Origin: JAQGJA01 sp965651535
GTDB lineage: Bacteria > Pseudomonadota > Alphaproteobacteria > Micavibrionales > SZUA-601
DNA: 17,273 nucleotides
Reading direction: 5' to 3'
Assembly: GCA_965651535.1 (NCBI GenBank)
Contig: CBFGSX010000025.1
Coordinates: 1-17,273, forward strand
In this document: in pieces, positions 1 to 7,220 of the stretch
Layout: each line of letters begins with the position of its first letter
Numbering within the stretch: position 1 is the stretch's first letter
Notes under the pieces: generated by a model
What the model was told of the DNA's origin: nothing
Database searches by the model: none
What the model saw: the letters and a program-made list of their open reading frames with translations, nothing else
Position numbers and translations under genes: made by a program

Positions 1-747
1 CAGCGTGGTTTTGTCCCGCTCCAGCTCTGCGTCGCGTTGCGGCTCGTATTTTTCCGGGTCCATCTCGCACAGAACTTCCAGAATATCGTATTTCATTGCG
101 AGTGCCTCGGCCAGATATTCCGGCGCCAGGCGTTTTTCGAGCACATGACGGTCGGCTGCCTTGATGGTGTCCTTTAACAGGCTAACCGACTCATCCTGAT
201 TATTTTCACCAGGATCGCGGGAAAAAATACCCATAACCGGGGGGCAAACAGCCAGCTTCCGGGCATAGGCGGTCGTTGTCGGGACGGCCACCGGATGATC
301 GTCCAGCAGATCGGCCGTAATATATTGGAGTGTCATATCGGCCGCCGCAAAATAATCCGCCGCGACATGGGGGCCGATATACGTCGCCGTCAGCCGATCC
401 GTGTGCGCCTTGTAAAAACCGGGCCTTCCCGTCAGAAGAAAATCCTTTGCCTCGACTCCTTGCAGAACAATTCCCAGCACATCGGCCGCCGTGTCGGAAA
501 TATCCGGAGCATCATCAAGCAAATCAGCCATCCGGGGATTTATCTCATTACTCTTGCGGATGTCGCTTTCTTCAAGAGAGTTTGTTTCCCCGATTGCGTC
601 TGCAACCGCGTCGCAGAGAGCATCCGCCGCCTTGAGCATCTCCTGCACGGCGTCGCATTTCTCGCGATTGGATTGGGCGGCGCTGAAACGGACCACCGTC
701 TCGCGCAGACGGGCGGTCTCCGGGTCCATTGCGTTATCTTTCGTCAT
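1..747 (-). CDS. hypothetical protein, 3' end beyond left edge
   Basis: This reading frame is open for 249 codons from an ATG at 747 leftward to the window edge with no stop, so the C-terminus lies outside. The protein begins MTKDNAMDPETARLRETV and is acidic and Asp/Ala/Leu-rich, with no signal peptide or membrane segment. An AGGGAG Shine-Dalgarno sits about six bases before the ATG, and a good sigma70-type promoter lies at 796-824. Codon choice is GC-rich and consistent with the neighbouring resident genes. I do not recognise the family: there is no P-loop, Rossmann motif or DNA-binding helix that I can name. It is divergent from groES. I am confident that it is a gene, and its function is unknown. 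Confidence 0.72.
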   Translation of the reverse strand, partial: MTKDNAMDPETARLRETVVRFSAAQSNREKCDAVQEMLKAADALCDAVADAIGETNSLEESDIRKSNEINPRMADLLDDAPDISDTAADVLGIVLQGVEAKDFLLTGRPGFYKAHTDRLTATYIGPHVAADYFAAADMTLQYITADLLDDHPVAVPTTTAYARKLAVCPPVMGIFSRDPGENNQDESVSLLKDTIKAADRHVLEKRLAPEYLAEALAMKYDILEVLCEMDPEKYEPQRDAELERDKTTL

Positions 748-795
748 CGCGATTCTCCCTTGGTTTTCAAGCCGTAGAGGCCTTACTTTCGCATA

Positions 796-824
796 ATTAT
801 ACATAAGATAATATTAACCCTCAA
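796..824 (-). promoter_or_regulatory. sigma70-type promoter of the leftward gene
   Basis: On the minus strand TTGAGG (819-824) and TATAAT (796-801) are separated by exactly 17 bases, which matches the housekeeping consensus well. Transcription would start near 788 and give a leader of about 40 bases before the ATG at 747. It is divergent from the groES promoter. Confidence 0.6.
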
Positions 825-863
825 CGGCTTTTCAACAGGATAAGAGGAAACCCGCTGGAATCC

Positions 864-892
864 TTGACGTTTCCGGCCTTCCGTCTTATAAC
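864..892 (+). promoter_or_regulatory. groESL sigma70-type promoter
   Basis: TTGACG (864-869) and TATAAC (887-892) have 17-base spacing. The expected start site falls close to 899, inside the left arm of the CIRCE operator, which is the usual arrangement for HrcA repression. Confidence 0.7.
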
Positions 893-895
893 GTC

Positions 896-922
896 TTGGC
901 ACTCGCCATTTGGGAGTGCTAA
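896..922 (+). promoter_or_regulatory. CIRCE operator (HrcA binding site)
   Basis: TTGGCACTC (896-904), nine bases, then GAGTGCTAA (914-922). This is the canonical CIRCE inverted repeat with one departure: G at 898 where the consensus has A. It lies between the promoter and groES, so HrcA repression relieved by heat or unfolded-protein load is expected. No hrcA gene is in the window. Confidence 0.93.
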
Positions 923-962
923 TTTATTAACCACTTGCAATTAAAGGAAAAAGGAGTTCGCT

Positions 963-1277
963 ATGAGCTTTCGTCCCTTGCATGACCGCGTCCTCGTGAG
1001 TCGTCTTGAGAGCCAGGAGACCACGAAGGGTGGCATCATCATCCCCGACACCGCCAAGGAAAAGCCCGTCGAGGGCAAAGTCGTGGCCGTCGGCACCGGT
1101 TATCATTCCGAAGACGGCAAGGTCCGCCCGCTGGCCGTCAAAGAAGGCGATATCGTCGTGTTCAACAAATGGTCGGGCACCGAAGTGACCATCGACGGCA
1201 CGGAATATCTCGTGATGAAGGAAAGCGACATCATGGGCATTCTCGACAACGCCGCGTCGAAAAAGAAAGCGGCTTAA
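963..1277 (+). CDS. groES: co-chaperonin GroES (Hsp10)
   Basis: GroES caps the GroEL ring as a heptameric lid and drives ATP-dependent folding of encapsulated proteins in the cytoplasm. The 104 residues are close to full family length. They begin MSFRPLHDRVLVSRLE, contain the mobile loop (ETTKGGIIIPDTAK, about residues 19-32) that contacts GroEL, and end in a Lys/Ala-rich tail. The start is set by AAGGAG at 951-956, six bases before the ATG. groEL follows after 132 bases, most of which are a palindromic repeat. Expression is expected from the promoter at 864-892 under CIRCE control. Identification is secure. Confidence 0.97.
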   Translation: MSFRPLHDRVLVSRLESQETTKGGIIIPDTAKEKPVEGKVVAVGTGYHSEDGKVRPLAVKEGDIVVFNKWSGTEVTIDGTEYLVMKESDIMGILDNAASKKKAA

Positions 1278-1287
1278 TTCTCCACCC

Positions 1288-1373
1288 TTTGTCATTCTGA
1301 GGCGCAGCCGAAGAATCTCAGAGGGGGATAATTTCCGTCATCCTAGATCCTTCGCTACGCTCAGGATGACAAA
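1288..1373. repeat. imperfect long inverted repeat between groES and groEL
   Basis: The left arm (1288-1318, starting TTTGTCATTCTGAG) and right arm (1345-1373, ending CTCAGGATGACAAA) are reverse complements over about 30 bases with three mismatches and two single-base gaps, around a 26-base centre. No other copy is seen in this window. The arm sequence is of a type I recall as a common dispersed intergenic palindrome in bacterial genomes. It lies inside the groESL transcript, so it could fold in the mRNA and affect processing or the groES:groEL ratio. Confidence 0.75.
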
Positions 1374-1409
1374 TTAGAGAAACAACTCACAGCTAAAAGG
1401 AACATCAAA

Positions 1410-3065
<1,656 letters not shown>

Positions 3066-3075
3066 GCCCGACACC

Positions 3076-3101
3076 CGTAACCCTTGCGCAAGCGAGGGTC
3101 T
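3076..3101 (+). repeat. 26-bp hairpin repeat, copy 1
   Basis: Identical over all 26 bases to 15964-15989. The core folds as ACCCTTGC (3079-3086), loop GCAA, GCGAGGGT (3091-3098). That is eight pairs including one T-G wobble, closed by a GNRA tetraloop if transcribed. It lies 11 bases after the groEL stop and before the terminator, so it would be in the groESL 3' untranslated region. Confidence 0.9.
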
Positions 3102-3111
3102 AAAAATTCAA

Positions 3112-3180
3112 ACCGCCGGAGGGTGGCGCGCTCAAGCAGCAAAGCGATAGCGCAAGCCAAAAGCCTCCGGCGGTTTTTTT
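3112..3180 (+). terminator. groEL rho-independent terminator with a large structured loop
   Basis: ACCGCCGGAGG (3112-3122) and CCTCCGGCGGT (3164-3174) form a perfect 11-bp GC-rich stem followed by a T run (3174-3180). The loop is unusually long, 41 bases, and holds a second hairpin (3128-3153) plus GGC/GCC pairing that stacks beneath it. It probably ends the groESL transcript. Confidence 0.85.
3128..3158 (+). repeat. structured repeat family B, copy 1
   Basis: Outer stem GCGCT (3128-3132) with AGCGC (3149-3153), conserved linker CAAGCA, a small inner hairpin GC-AAA-GC, linker GAT, and tail AAGCC. A second copy lies at 10715-10749 inside phr. It has the same linkers and tail, a compensated base pair in the outer stem, and an inner stem two pairs longer. 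This copy sits inside the groEL terminator loop. Confidence 0.7.
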
Positions 3181-3191
3181 ATGAGCCTCTT

Positions 3192-3208
3192 TCTGCTAGC
3201 CTCGCGTC
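3192..3208 (+). promoter_or_regulatory. possible leaderless promoter element before the Nudix gene
   Basis: TCTGCTAG is followed by nine bases and then the ATG at 3209, with no Shine-Dalgarno. The same eight bases at the same distance precede the ATG at 7859. GCTA resembles the -10 core described for Caulobacter (GCTANAWC), and a start at the ATG itself would fit. No convincing -35 is seen. Confidence 0.35.
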
Positions 3209-3610
3209 ATGCCCTCCGCCCGCGCCCGCGCTGTTATTCTCCGTGACGATAACATCCTGTTGATCTTCCGCCGCAAGGCGGGAAAAGAATACTGGACATT
3301 GCCCGGCGGCGGCGTGGAGGAAGACGAAACACCCGAACAGGCCGTCCTCCGCGAGGTCATGGAGGAAACCACCGTCACCGTGTCCATCGTCAGGCTTCTT
3401 GCCTCGGAAACCGAAGACGGCGAAACCAAGCTTTATTACCTTTGCGCCTATGAAAGCGGCGCGCCGCAACTGGGCGAGGGGCCGGAAATGGCAAAATCCG
3501 CACCCGACAACCTGTATGCGCCGCAATGGGTTCCCTTGAGCCGCCTTGACGACCTCGATCTGCGCGCGGCGACCCGCCGAGCCATCCAGAAAGTCGAACA
3601 GGCTTTATAA
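3209..3610 (+). CDS. Nudix hydrolase
   Basis: Nudix proteins hydrolyse nucleoside diphosphates linked to another moiety, using Mg2+ held by the Nudix box. The 133-residue protein starts MPSARARAVILRDDNILLIFRR. The box is at about residues 32-54: Gly, then Glu six on, then REVMEETTV. The usual Gly of the EExGU ending is Thr here, while the metal-binding Glu residues are kept. Substrate cannot be told from sequence; housecleaning of oxidised nucleotides or ADP-ribose-type substrates is typical. It stands alone after the groEL terminator. There is no clear ribosome site, so a leaderless transcript is possible. The class call is secure and the specificity is unknown. Confidence 0.9.
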   Translation: MPSARARAVILRDDNILLIFRRKAGKEYWTLPGGGVEEDETPEQAVLREVMEETTVTVSIVRLLASETEDGETKLYYLCAYESGAPQLGEGPEMAKSAPDNLYAPQWVPLSRLDDLDLRAATRRAIQKVEQAL

Positions 3611-3645
3611 TTTTGTTGCTTTAAATATAAATTATACGAATTTTA

Positions 3646-3675
3646 TTGACGATTATCTTATTTATATGCTAATCT
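3646..3675 (+). promoter_or_regulatory. candidate promoter of the 58-residue small ORF
   Basis: TTGACG (3646-3651) is followed 18 bases later by TAATCT (3670-3675), preceded by TGC (an extended -10). It lies in a strikingly AT-rich stretch (3610-3690) between two GC-rich regions and 41 bases before the ATG at 3716. Confidence 0.4.
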
Positions 3676-3715
3676 AATTATCCTTTTACTTCCTCTTGCC
3701 GAATCAGGGACCGCC

Positions 3716-3892
3716 ATGACCGACATAAAAGAAAAACCCGTTGAACAATCCACGGAAGATCGTTATGTTAATGCAAATCTTTTCCAGACAACTCGTGGAG
3801 AAATTCTGGGCGGCAAAAGCGAAAAACCGGAAATGGTCTATACGCATATTGTCGGCGGCGCATTGAACGGCTTCTATCGCCCGATCGGCTGA
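3716..3892 (+). CDS. small hypothetical protein, 58 residues
   Basis: ATG at 3716 to TGA at 3890-3892 encodes a 58-residue protein starting MTDIKEKPVEQSTEDRYVNA and ending ALNGFYRPIG. CAGGGA lies a few bases before the ATG and a plausible promoter lies upstream. The N-terminal half is charged; the C-terminal half is Gly/aromatic and ends in GALNGFYRPIG. There are no Cys residues, signal peptide or membrane helix. I do not recognise a family. It sits alone in a 500-base gap between the Nudix gene and the AT-rich block. The promoter, ribosome site and balanced codon use favour a real small gene. Confidence 0.55.
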   Translation: MTDIKEKPVEQSTEDRYVNANLFQTTRGEILGGKSEKPEMVYTHIVGGALNGFYRPIG

Positions 3893-4111
3893 CGGCCCGA
3901 AATTTCTCCCCATCACACGCACGCAAAAACCCTTCGTAAAAAGCCGGGGCGCGAGCGTTTGAACACAAAAGGAGAAATCTGCCGATGCCTGAGACGGACC
4001 TTGCACGCTCGGAGAGACGGAGTCCGAGCGGCCACGGCCAAAAATTCCTTGAGAACGCGCGGCAACGGGCGCGGCGCGCTCGGCTAGACCTGTAGCGAGA
4101 GCGGGTTATTC
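3893..4111 (+). other. GC-rich gap before the AT-rich block
   Basis: This stretch holds a short inverted pair ATTTCTCC (3902-3909) with GGAGAAAT (3971-3978), and a perfect 8-bp hairpin CGCTCGGA (4006-4013) with TCCGAGCG (4023-4030) around a nine-base loop. A run rich in GCGCG follows near 4055-4083, then GCTAGACC at 4084-4091, which could be a -10-like element for the gene at 4112. No tRNA or integrase remnant is visible. The abrupt drop in GC begins just after it, at about 4120. Confidence 0.5.
3985..4095 (+). CDS. doubtful 36-residue ORF
   Basis: An ATG at 3985, preceded by AAAAGGAG (3967-3974) ten bases away, opens 36 codons to TAG at 4093-4095. The product starts MPETDLARSERRSPSGHGQK and is highly basic, with a run of Arg at the C-terminus. 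The good Shine-Dalgarno is the only positive sign. The frame also encodes the hairpin at 4006-4030 and may simply be non-coding structured DNA. Confidence 0.25.
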   Translation: MPETDLARSERRSPSGHGQKFLENARQRARRARLDL

Positions 4112-4732
4112 ATGGGCAAACTTATTGCACTAGAAGGATTGGACGGTTCTGGTAAAACTTCCGTCATTAATGGCGTTGTCAGCCTTCTGTCTCAACTGCC
4201 GCATAAGGTATGTATAGCAAAAACTCATGGGGGGTATGATAGTTACTGGAAGGGATATGAAGCTGTTAGGCAGCACCTAGGAAGTATACGAGATCCAATA
4301 TCAGAACATGAAGATCAGATTTTACGAGCTGTCGAATTTATTCACTATGCCTCTAATTTTCTACCAACTCAAATAGCGGAATATGACTACGTGTTCACAG
4401 ATCGATACCTATTAGGAAAGTCGGTTCTTGCTGAAACCTTATCTGGCAACACTGCTGGCGCTGTTAAAATATTAAATGCATCTAGAGAAATAGGAATTCT
4501 CCCAATTCCAGATTATACAATATTCTTAAAAATATCTCCTGAAAGTGCGCACCAAAGAGTTATAGATAGAGGACTCCAACTTGAGGTAAAAGAAAGTATA
4601 TCTATGCTCGAGAAGACTGCCCAGATTTTTCAAGAGAATTTGGAAGATGTATACAGCCATGAATTTTTTGAAATTGATGCTTCGCAGAATCTTGATAATG
4701 TTATAAAATCTGTCATGAACTTGGTGATCTGA
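4112..4732 (+). CDS. thymidylate-kinase-like nucleotide kinase
   Basis: This protein belongs to the dTMP kinase-like P-loop family, which phosphorylates a (deoxy)nucleoside monophosphate with ATP. In its 206 residues I see Walker A GLDGSGKT (9-16), the DRY motif in FTDRYLLGKS (97-99), and PDYTIFLKISPE followed by RVIDRG, matching the pre-LID strand and helix. The EPGG motif that holds the acceptor in typical Tmk is replaced by THGGYDSYWKG (about 38-48), so the acceptor may not be dTMP. The gene is AT-rich and first of four tightly spaced rightward genes. The ribosome site is weak. It could be a housekeeping Tmk paralogue or a dedicated biosynthetic kinase; context favours the latter. The fold is confident and the substrate is not. 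Confidence 0.8.
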   Translation: MGKLIALEGLDGSGKTSVINGVVSLLSQLPHKVCIAKTHGGYDSYWKGYEAVRQHLGSIRDPISEHEDQILRAVEFIHYASNFLPTQIAEYDYVFTDRYLLGKSVLAETLSGNTAGAVKILNASREIGILPIPDYTIFLKISPESAHQRVIDRGLQLEVKESISMLEKTAQIFQENLEDVYSHEFFEIDASQNLDNVIKSVMNLVI

Positions 4733-4744
4733 AGGGTGCTTGGC

Positions 4745-5305
4745 ATGAGAATCACATTTTTGACTGGAAACAAAGGAAAGATCCAAACAGCCCATGATGC
4801 CTTGTCCCCGTTTGGTATAAGCGTTGCCAATAAAAAAGTTAATCTGCCAGAAATTCAAAGCTTGGATGTTGAAGAAGTAGCAAAGTTCTCTGCCAAGCAC
4901 GGCAGCAACTGCCTAAAATCTGATGTGATCGTCACCGATGTGGGTTATTACATCAAGGCACTGAATGGATTCCCTGGGCCTCTTATCAAGTTTATTAATA
5001 ACACGCTCACAAGCGATGACATCCTATCCCTTATGCGTGACCATGATGATCGGTCTTTGGAAATCAGAGAGTGTCTGGCATATTGCCGGTTCGGCCAAGA
5101 ACCCGTTTCCTTTACATCCGCGCAGCATGGAAAAATTGCAAGGAAAAAAGCAGGCTCCGGCAGTGCCATTGATAATGTTTTGATTATGGACGGTTTCAAC
5201 AAAACAGTCGGAGAAACTCCTCCGGAAATCATGGCGGCATTTTGGGTTAAGGATTTATCCCATTACAAAGAATTTGCCCAATATTTTATTAGATCAATGA
5301 GCTAG
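4745..5305 (+). CDS. divergent Ham1/RdgB-family nucleoside triphosphate pyrophosphatase
   Basis: Ham1/RdgB/ITPA enzymes cut non-canonical purine NTPs to NMP and pyrophosphate. From the ATG at 4745 (AAGGG at 4732-4736) the protein has 186 residues; the GTG at 4736 overlaps that ribosome site and is less likely. Family features: TGNKGK (7-12), PEIQSLDVEEVAKFSA (35-50), VTDVGYYIKALNGFPGPLIKF (63-83) with catalytic-type Asp65, and AIDN (141-144) where relatives have GYDP or GWDP. The C-terminal SHR base-recognition motif reads SHY (172-174), losing the Arg, and the first Asp of the usual DD/ED pair is Thr. It lies 12 bases after the kinase gene and 6 before the methyltransferase gene. Altered base specificity is likely. 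Confidence 0.82.
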   Translation: MRITFLTGNKGKIQTAHDALSPFGISVANKKVNLPEIQSLDVEEVAKFSAKHGSNCLKSDVIVTDVGYYIKALNGFPGPLIKFINNTLTSDDILSLMRDHDDRSLEIRECLAYCRFGQEPVSFTSAQHGKIARKKAGSGSAIDNVLIMDGFNKTVGETPPEIMAAFWVKDLSHYKEFAQYFIRSMS

Positions 5306-5311
5306 AAAGCT

Positions 5312-6211
5312 ATGACAAGATTAAAGGAACCATCGTTTCAAGAAGCATATTGCGAGTCTTTTAGGCGTAAAATGCTGTCGGTCGACTACAAGCGTCATTT
5401 AAGTATCCTTATACAGGACCTTGACCCTAAAAGCGCAGAAATTGCCGAGTTGATCGTCAAGAACATTAAACATAGAAATTACAAGACATCTTATACAAAA
5501 GAGGGGCGCAAAATTCTGCATAACATTGAACGGGATTTCTATGCGCAAATAAGAAAGGTGGATGACGTTTTTTTATATTCTGATCATGCGCTTCCTGTTA
5601 ACCATTTTGAGACATCCGTCTTTCTCTATCACCATGGACTTAAGGAGATGACTGGTCTGGATGATATAAAATCGAAAGATATTATTGATGTTGGCGGATT
5701 TATTGGTGACTCTGCGATTGTTTTTTCAAATTATACAGACAAGAAAGTTCACTCCTTTGAGCCTGTAACAGAGAACTACAATCTCATGCTTAGAACAATA
5801 CATATGAACAGAAAAGAGAATATTATACCTGTTAAAAAAGGCCTTGGCAGGAAGCGAGTCAAGGAGCAGATCAAAGTATCTGGTTCTGCCAGTTCAATTG
5901 CCATGAATATTGATAGTAAGGAAACAGAACAAATAGAAATAGAAACTTTGGATAATTACGTTCGAGAGAATAATCTTAAAGTTGGCCTAGTCAAAGTTGA
6001 CATTGAGGGATATGAACAGGATTTTCTTTTAGGCGCACAAGAAGTAATCAAACAGCAAAAACCGATTCTTTTGCTATCGATTTATCATAGTCCAAATGAT
6101 TTTTTCTTCTTAAAGGATATGGTTAAATCCGTTCGACATGATTACCGGTTCTCAATTTACAAATCTGCAAATACAGATTGCTTATCTGAAACACTCCTAA
6201 TAGCTCTATAG
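5312..6211 (+). CDS. FkbM-family SAM-dependent methyltransferase
   Basis: FkbM-type (Methyltransf_21) enzymes O-methylate sugars or small molecules, often in glycan or secondary-metabolite clusters. The protein has 299 residues. An N-terminal helical region of about 100 residues precedes a class I methyltransferase core: motif I IDVGGFIGDSA (125-135), SFEP (148-151) for SAM ribose binding, and the characteristic KVDIEGYE (228-235), followed by ILLLSIYHSP. There is no signal peptide or membrane helix. It starts six bases after the preceding stop with little ribosome-site signal, suggesting translational coupling. It is AT-rich like its neighbours. Adjacent to a GT2 enzyme, it probably methylates a glycan or glycosylated product; the acceptor is unknown. 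Confidence 0.88.
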   Translation: MTRLKEPSFQEAYCESFRRKMLSVDYKRHLSILIQDLDPKSAEIAELIVKNIKHRNYKTSYTKEGRKILHNIERDFYAQIRKVDDVFLYSDHALPVNHFETSVFLYHHGLKEMTGLDDIKSKDIIDVGGFIGDSAIVFSNYTDKKVHSFEPVTENYNLMLRTIHMNRKENIIPVKKGLGRKRVKEQIKVSGSASSIAMNIDSKETEQIEIETLDNYVRENNLKVGLVKVDIEGYEQDFLLGAQEVIKQQKPILLLSIYHSPNDFFFLKDMVKSVRHDYRFSIYKSANTDCLSETLLIAL

Positions 6212-6218
6212 GGAGAGC

Positions 6219-7220
6219 ATGACTCTGGATATTTCAATCATAATAGCAACCTGTAATCGACATGAACATCTCGTGCGCCTGCTTGAAAGTTTGAGGGGAC
6301 TTGGTCTATTAGAGCGTGAAGGTTATGAGATTTTAATTGTTGAGAATGATAAAAATCAGGACGTCATAAAAAAGACGCAAGAAATATGCGCTTCTTATAA
6401 TGTGCGATTTGTAGCAGCGTCTGGTTACGGCAGACCCCACGCCCTGAATACTGGTATCAAGAACGCCCAAGGTTCTTATATTGCCTTTACAGACGACGAT
6501 TGCATTATTCATGATTCAGAATGGGCAGAGAAACTTAAATCCGTTTTTGTAGACAAGCCTCATGTGGGATATGTAGCAGGAAAAGTCGTTTCTATTAAAA
6601 CAGAAGACAAATACCAAAATATGTGGGAAAATAAGGGGGGATTAAGCAAGGGAGAGAATGTCAAATATTGGTCAGTAGCGCATCTACAGCGCACCCGGCA
6701 CAAAATCTTACCTTGGCCGTTTCATAAAATTTGTGCTGGCGCTAACTTTATGCTTTCAAAAAAGGTTTGGGATTGCCTTGAGGGGTTTGATATAATTCTA
6801 GGGGAGCAAGGCCCCATCAAGCACGGCTACACCCTAGATATTGGTTACCAAATTGCCCGAAATGGTTATGAACTTTATTATCAACCAGGTGCAGTTCTGT
6901 ATCATGTGCATCCGTCTAGCTCAGCAGACATAAAAAGAAAGCTTTACAGCTACGGCAAGGGCGATACCGCATATTCAATGAACATTTTTCTGAAATATGG
7001 AGATTTTAGGTATTTATGGTGGGCTATTATTGGTCATCCGGTGTATACAATCAGCAAAATGATCAAGTACATATTCGGTAAGTATCCTATGTCACCTGCA
7101 TATTTAGTCTATGGATTGTGGGGCAACATAGTGGGAGCTTATTCACTGCTGCTACTCAAGATATATAAGCGCGACGGCCTCTCTTGCGCGCCGCCCGTGA
7201 AACCTCATGAACGCTCTTGA
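6219..7220 (+). CDS. GT2-family glycosyltransferase
   Basis: A GT-A fold inverting glycosyltransferase that transfers a sugar from a nucleotide sugar. In its 333 residues: ISIIIATCNRHEHLVRLLESL (5-25), GRPHALNTGIKNAQGSYIAFTDDDC (71-95) with the DxD metal site at 92-94, and a WDCLEGFD-type acceptor region with GYTLDIGYQIARNGYELYYQP. Hydrophobic C-terminal stretches (WWAIIGHPVYTI and NIVGAYSLLLLKI) suggest membrane association. GGGAG at 6211-6215 is the ribosome site. It is last of the AT-rich block. The final residues (RDGLSCAPPVKPHERS) are encoded by GC-rich DNA, so the tail may be a chance extension into resident sequence. It overlaps the next start by 14 bases. Confidence 0.9.
   Translation: MTLDISIIIATCNRHEHLVRLLESLRGLGLLEREGYEILIVENDKNQDVIKKTQEICASYNVRFVAASGYGRPHALNTGIKNAQGSYIAFTDDDCIIHDSEWAEKLKSVFVDKPHVGYVAGKVVSIKTEDKYQNMWENKGGLSKGENVKYWSVAHLQRTRHKILPWPFHKICAGANFMLSKKVWDCLEGFDIILGEQGPIKHGYTLDIGYQIARNGYELYYQPGAVLYHVHPSSSADIKRKLYSYGKGDTAYSMNIFLKYGDFRYLWWAIIGHPVYTISKMIKYIFGKYPMSPAYLVYGLWGNIVGAYSLLLLKIYKRDGLSCAPPVKPHERS

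Larger units (their letters stand above)
4112..7165 (+). mobile_element. AT-rich, probably acquired, four-gene block
   Basis: Composition changes sharply at both ends. As samples, the 60 bases from 4201 are 24/60 G+C, whereas the 60 bases from 8461 are 38/60. Codon use shifts to A/T-ending codons throughout all four genes. The genes are tightly spaced and co-directional. I found no integrase, transposase, tRNA or convincing flanking direct repeat, so the mechanism of acquisition is not visible; homologous replacement between flanks is possible. Confidence 0.6.

Noticed and set aside
4096..7215. Attachment-site direct repeats flanking the AT-rich block
   Set aside because: Only short GC-rich matches such as GCGCGC were found near both ends, no better than expected in this DNA, and there is no integrase or tRNA.
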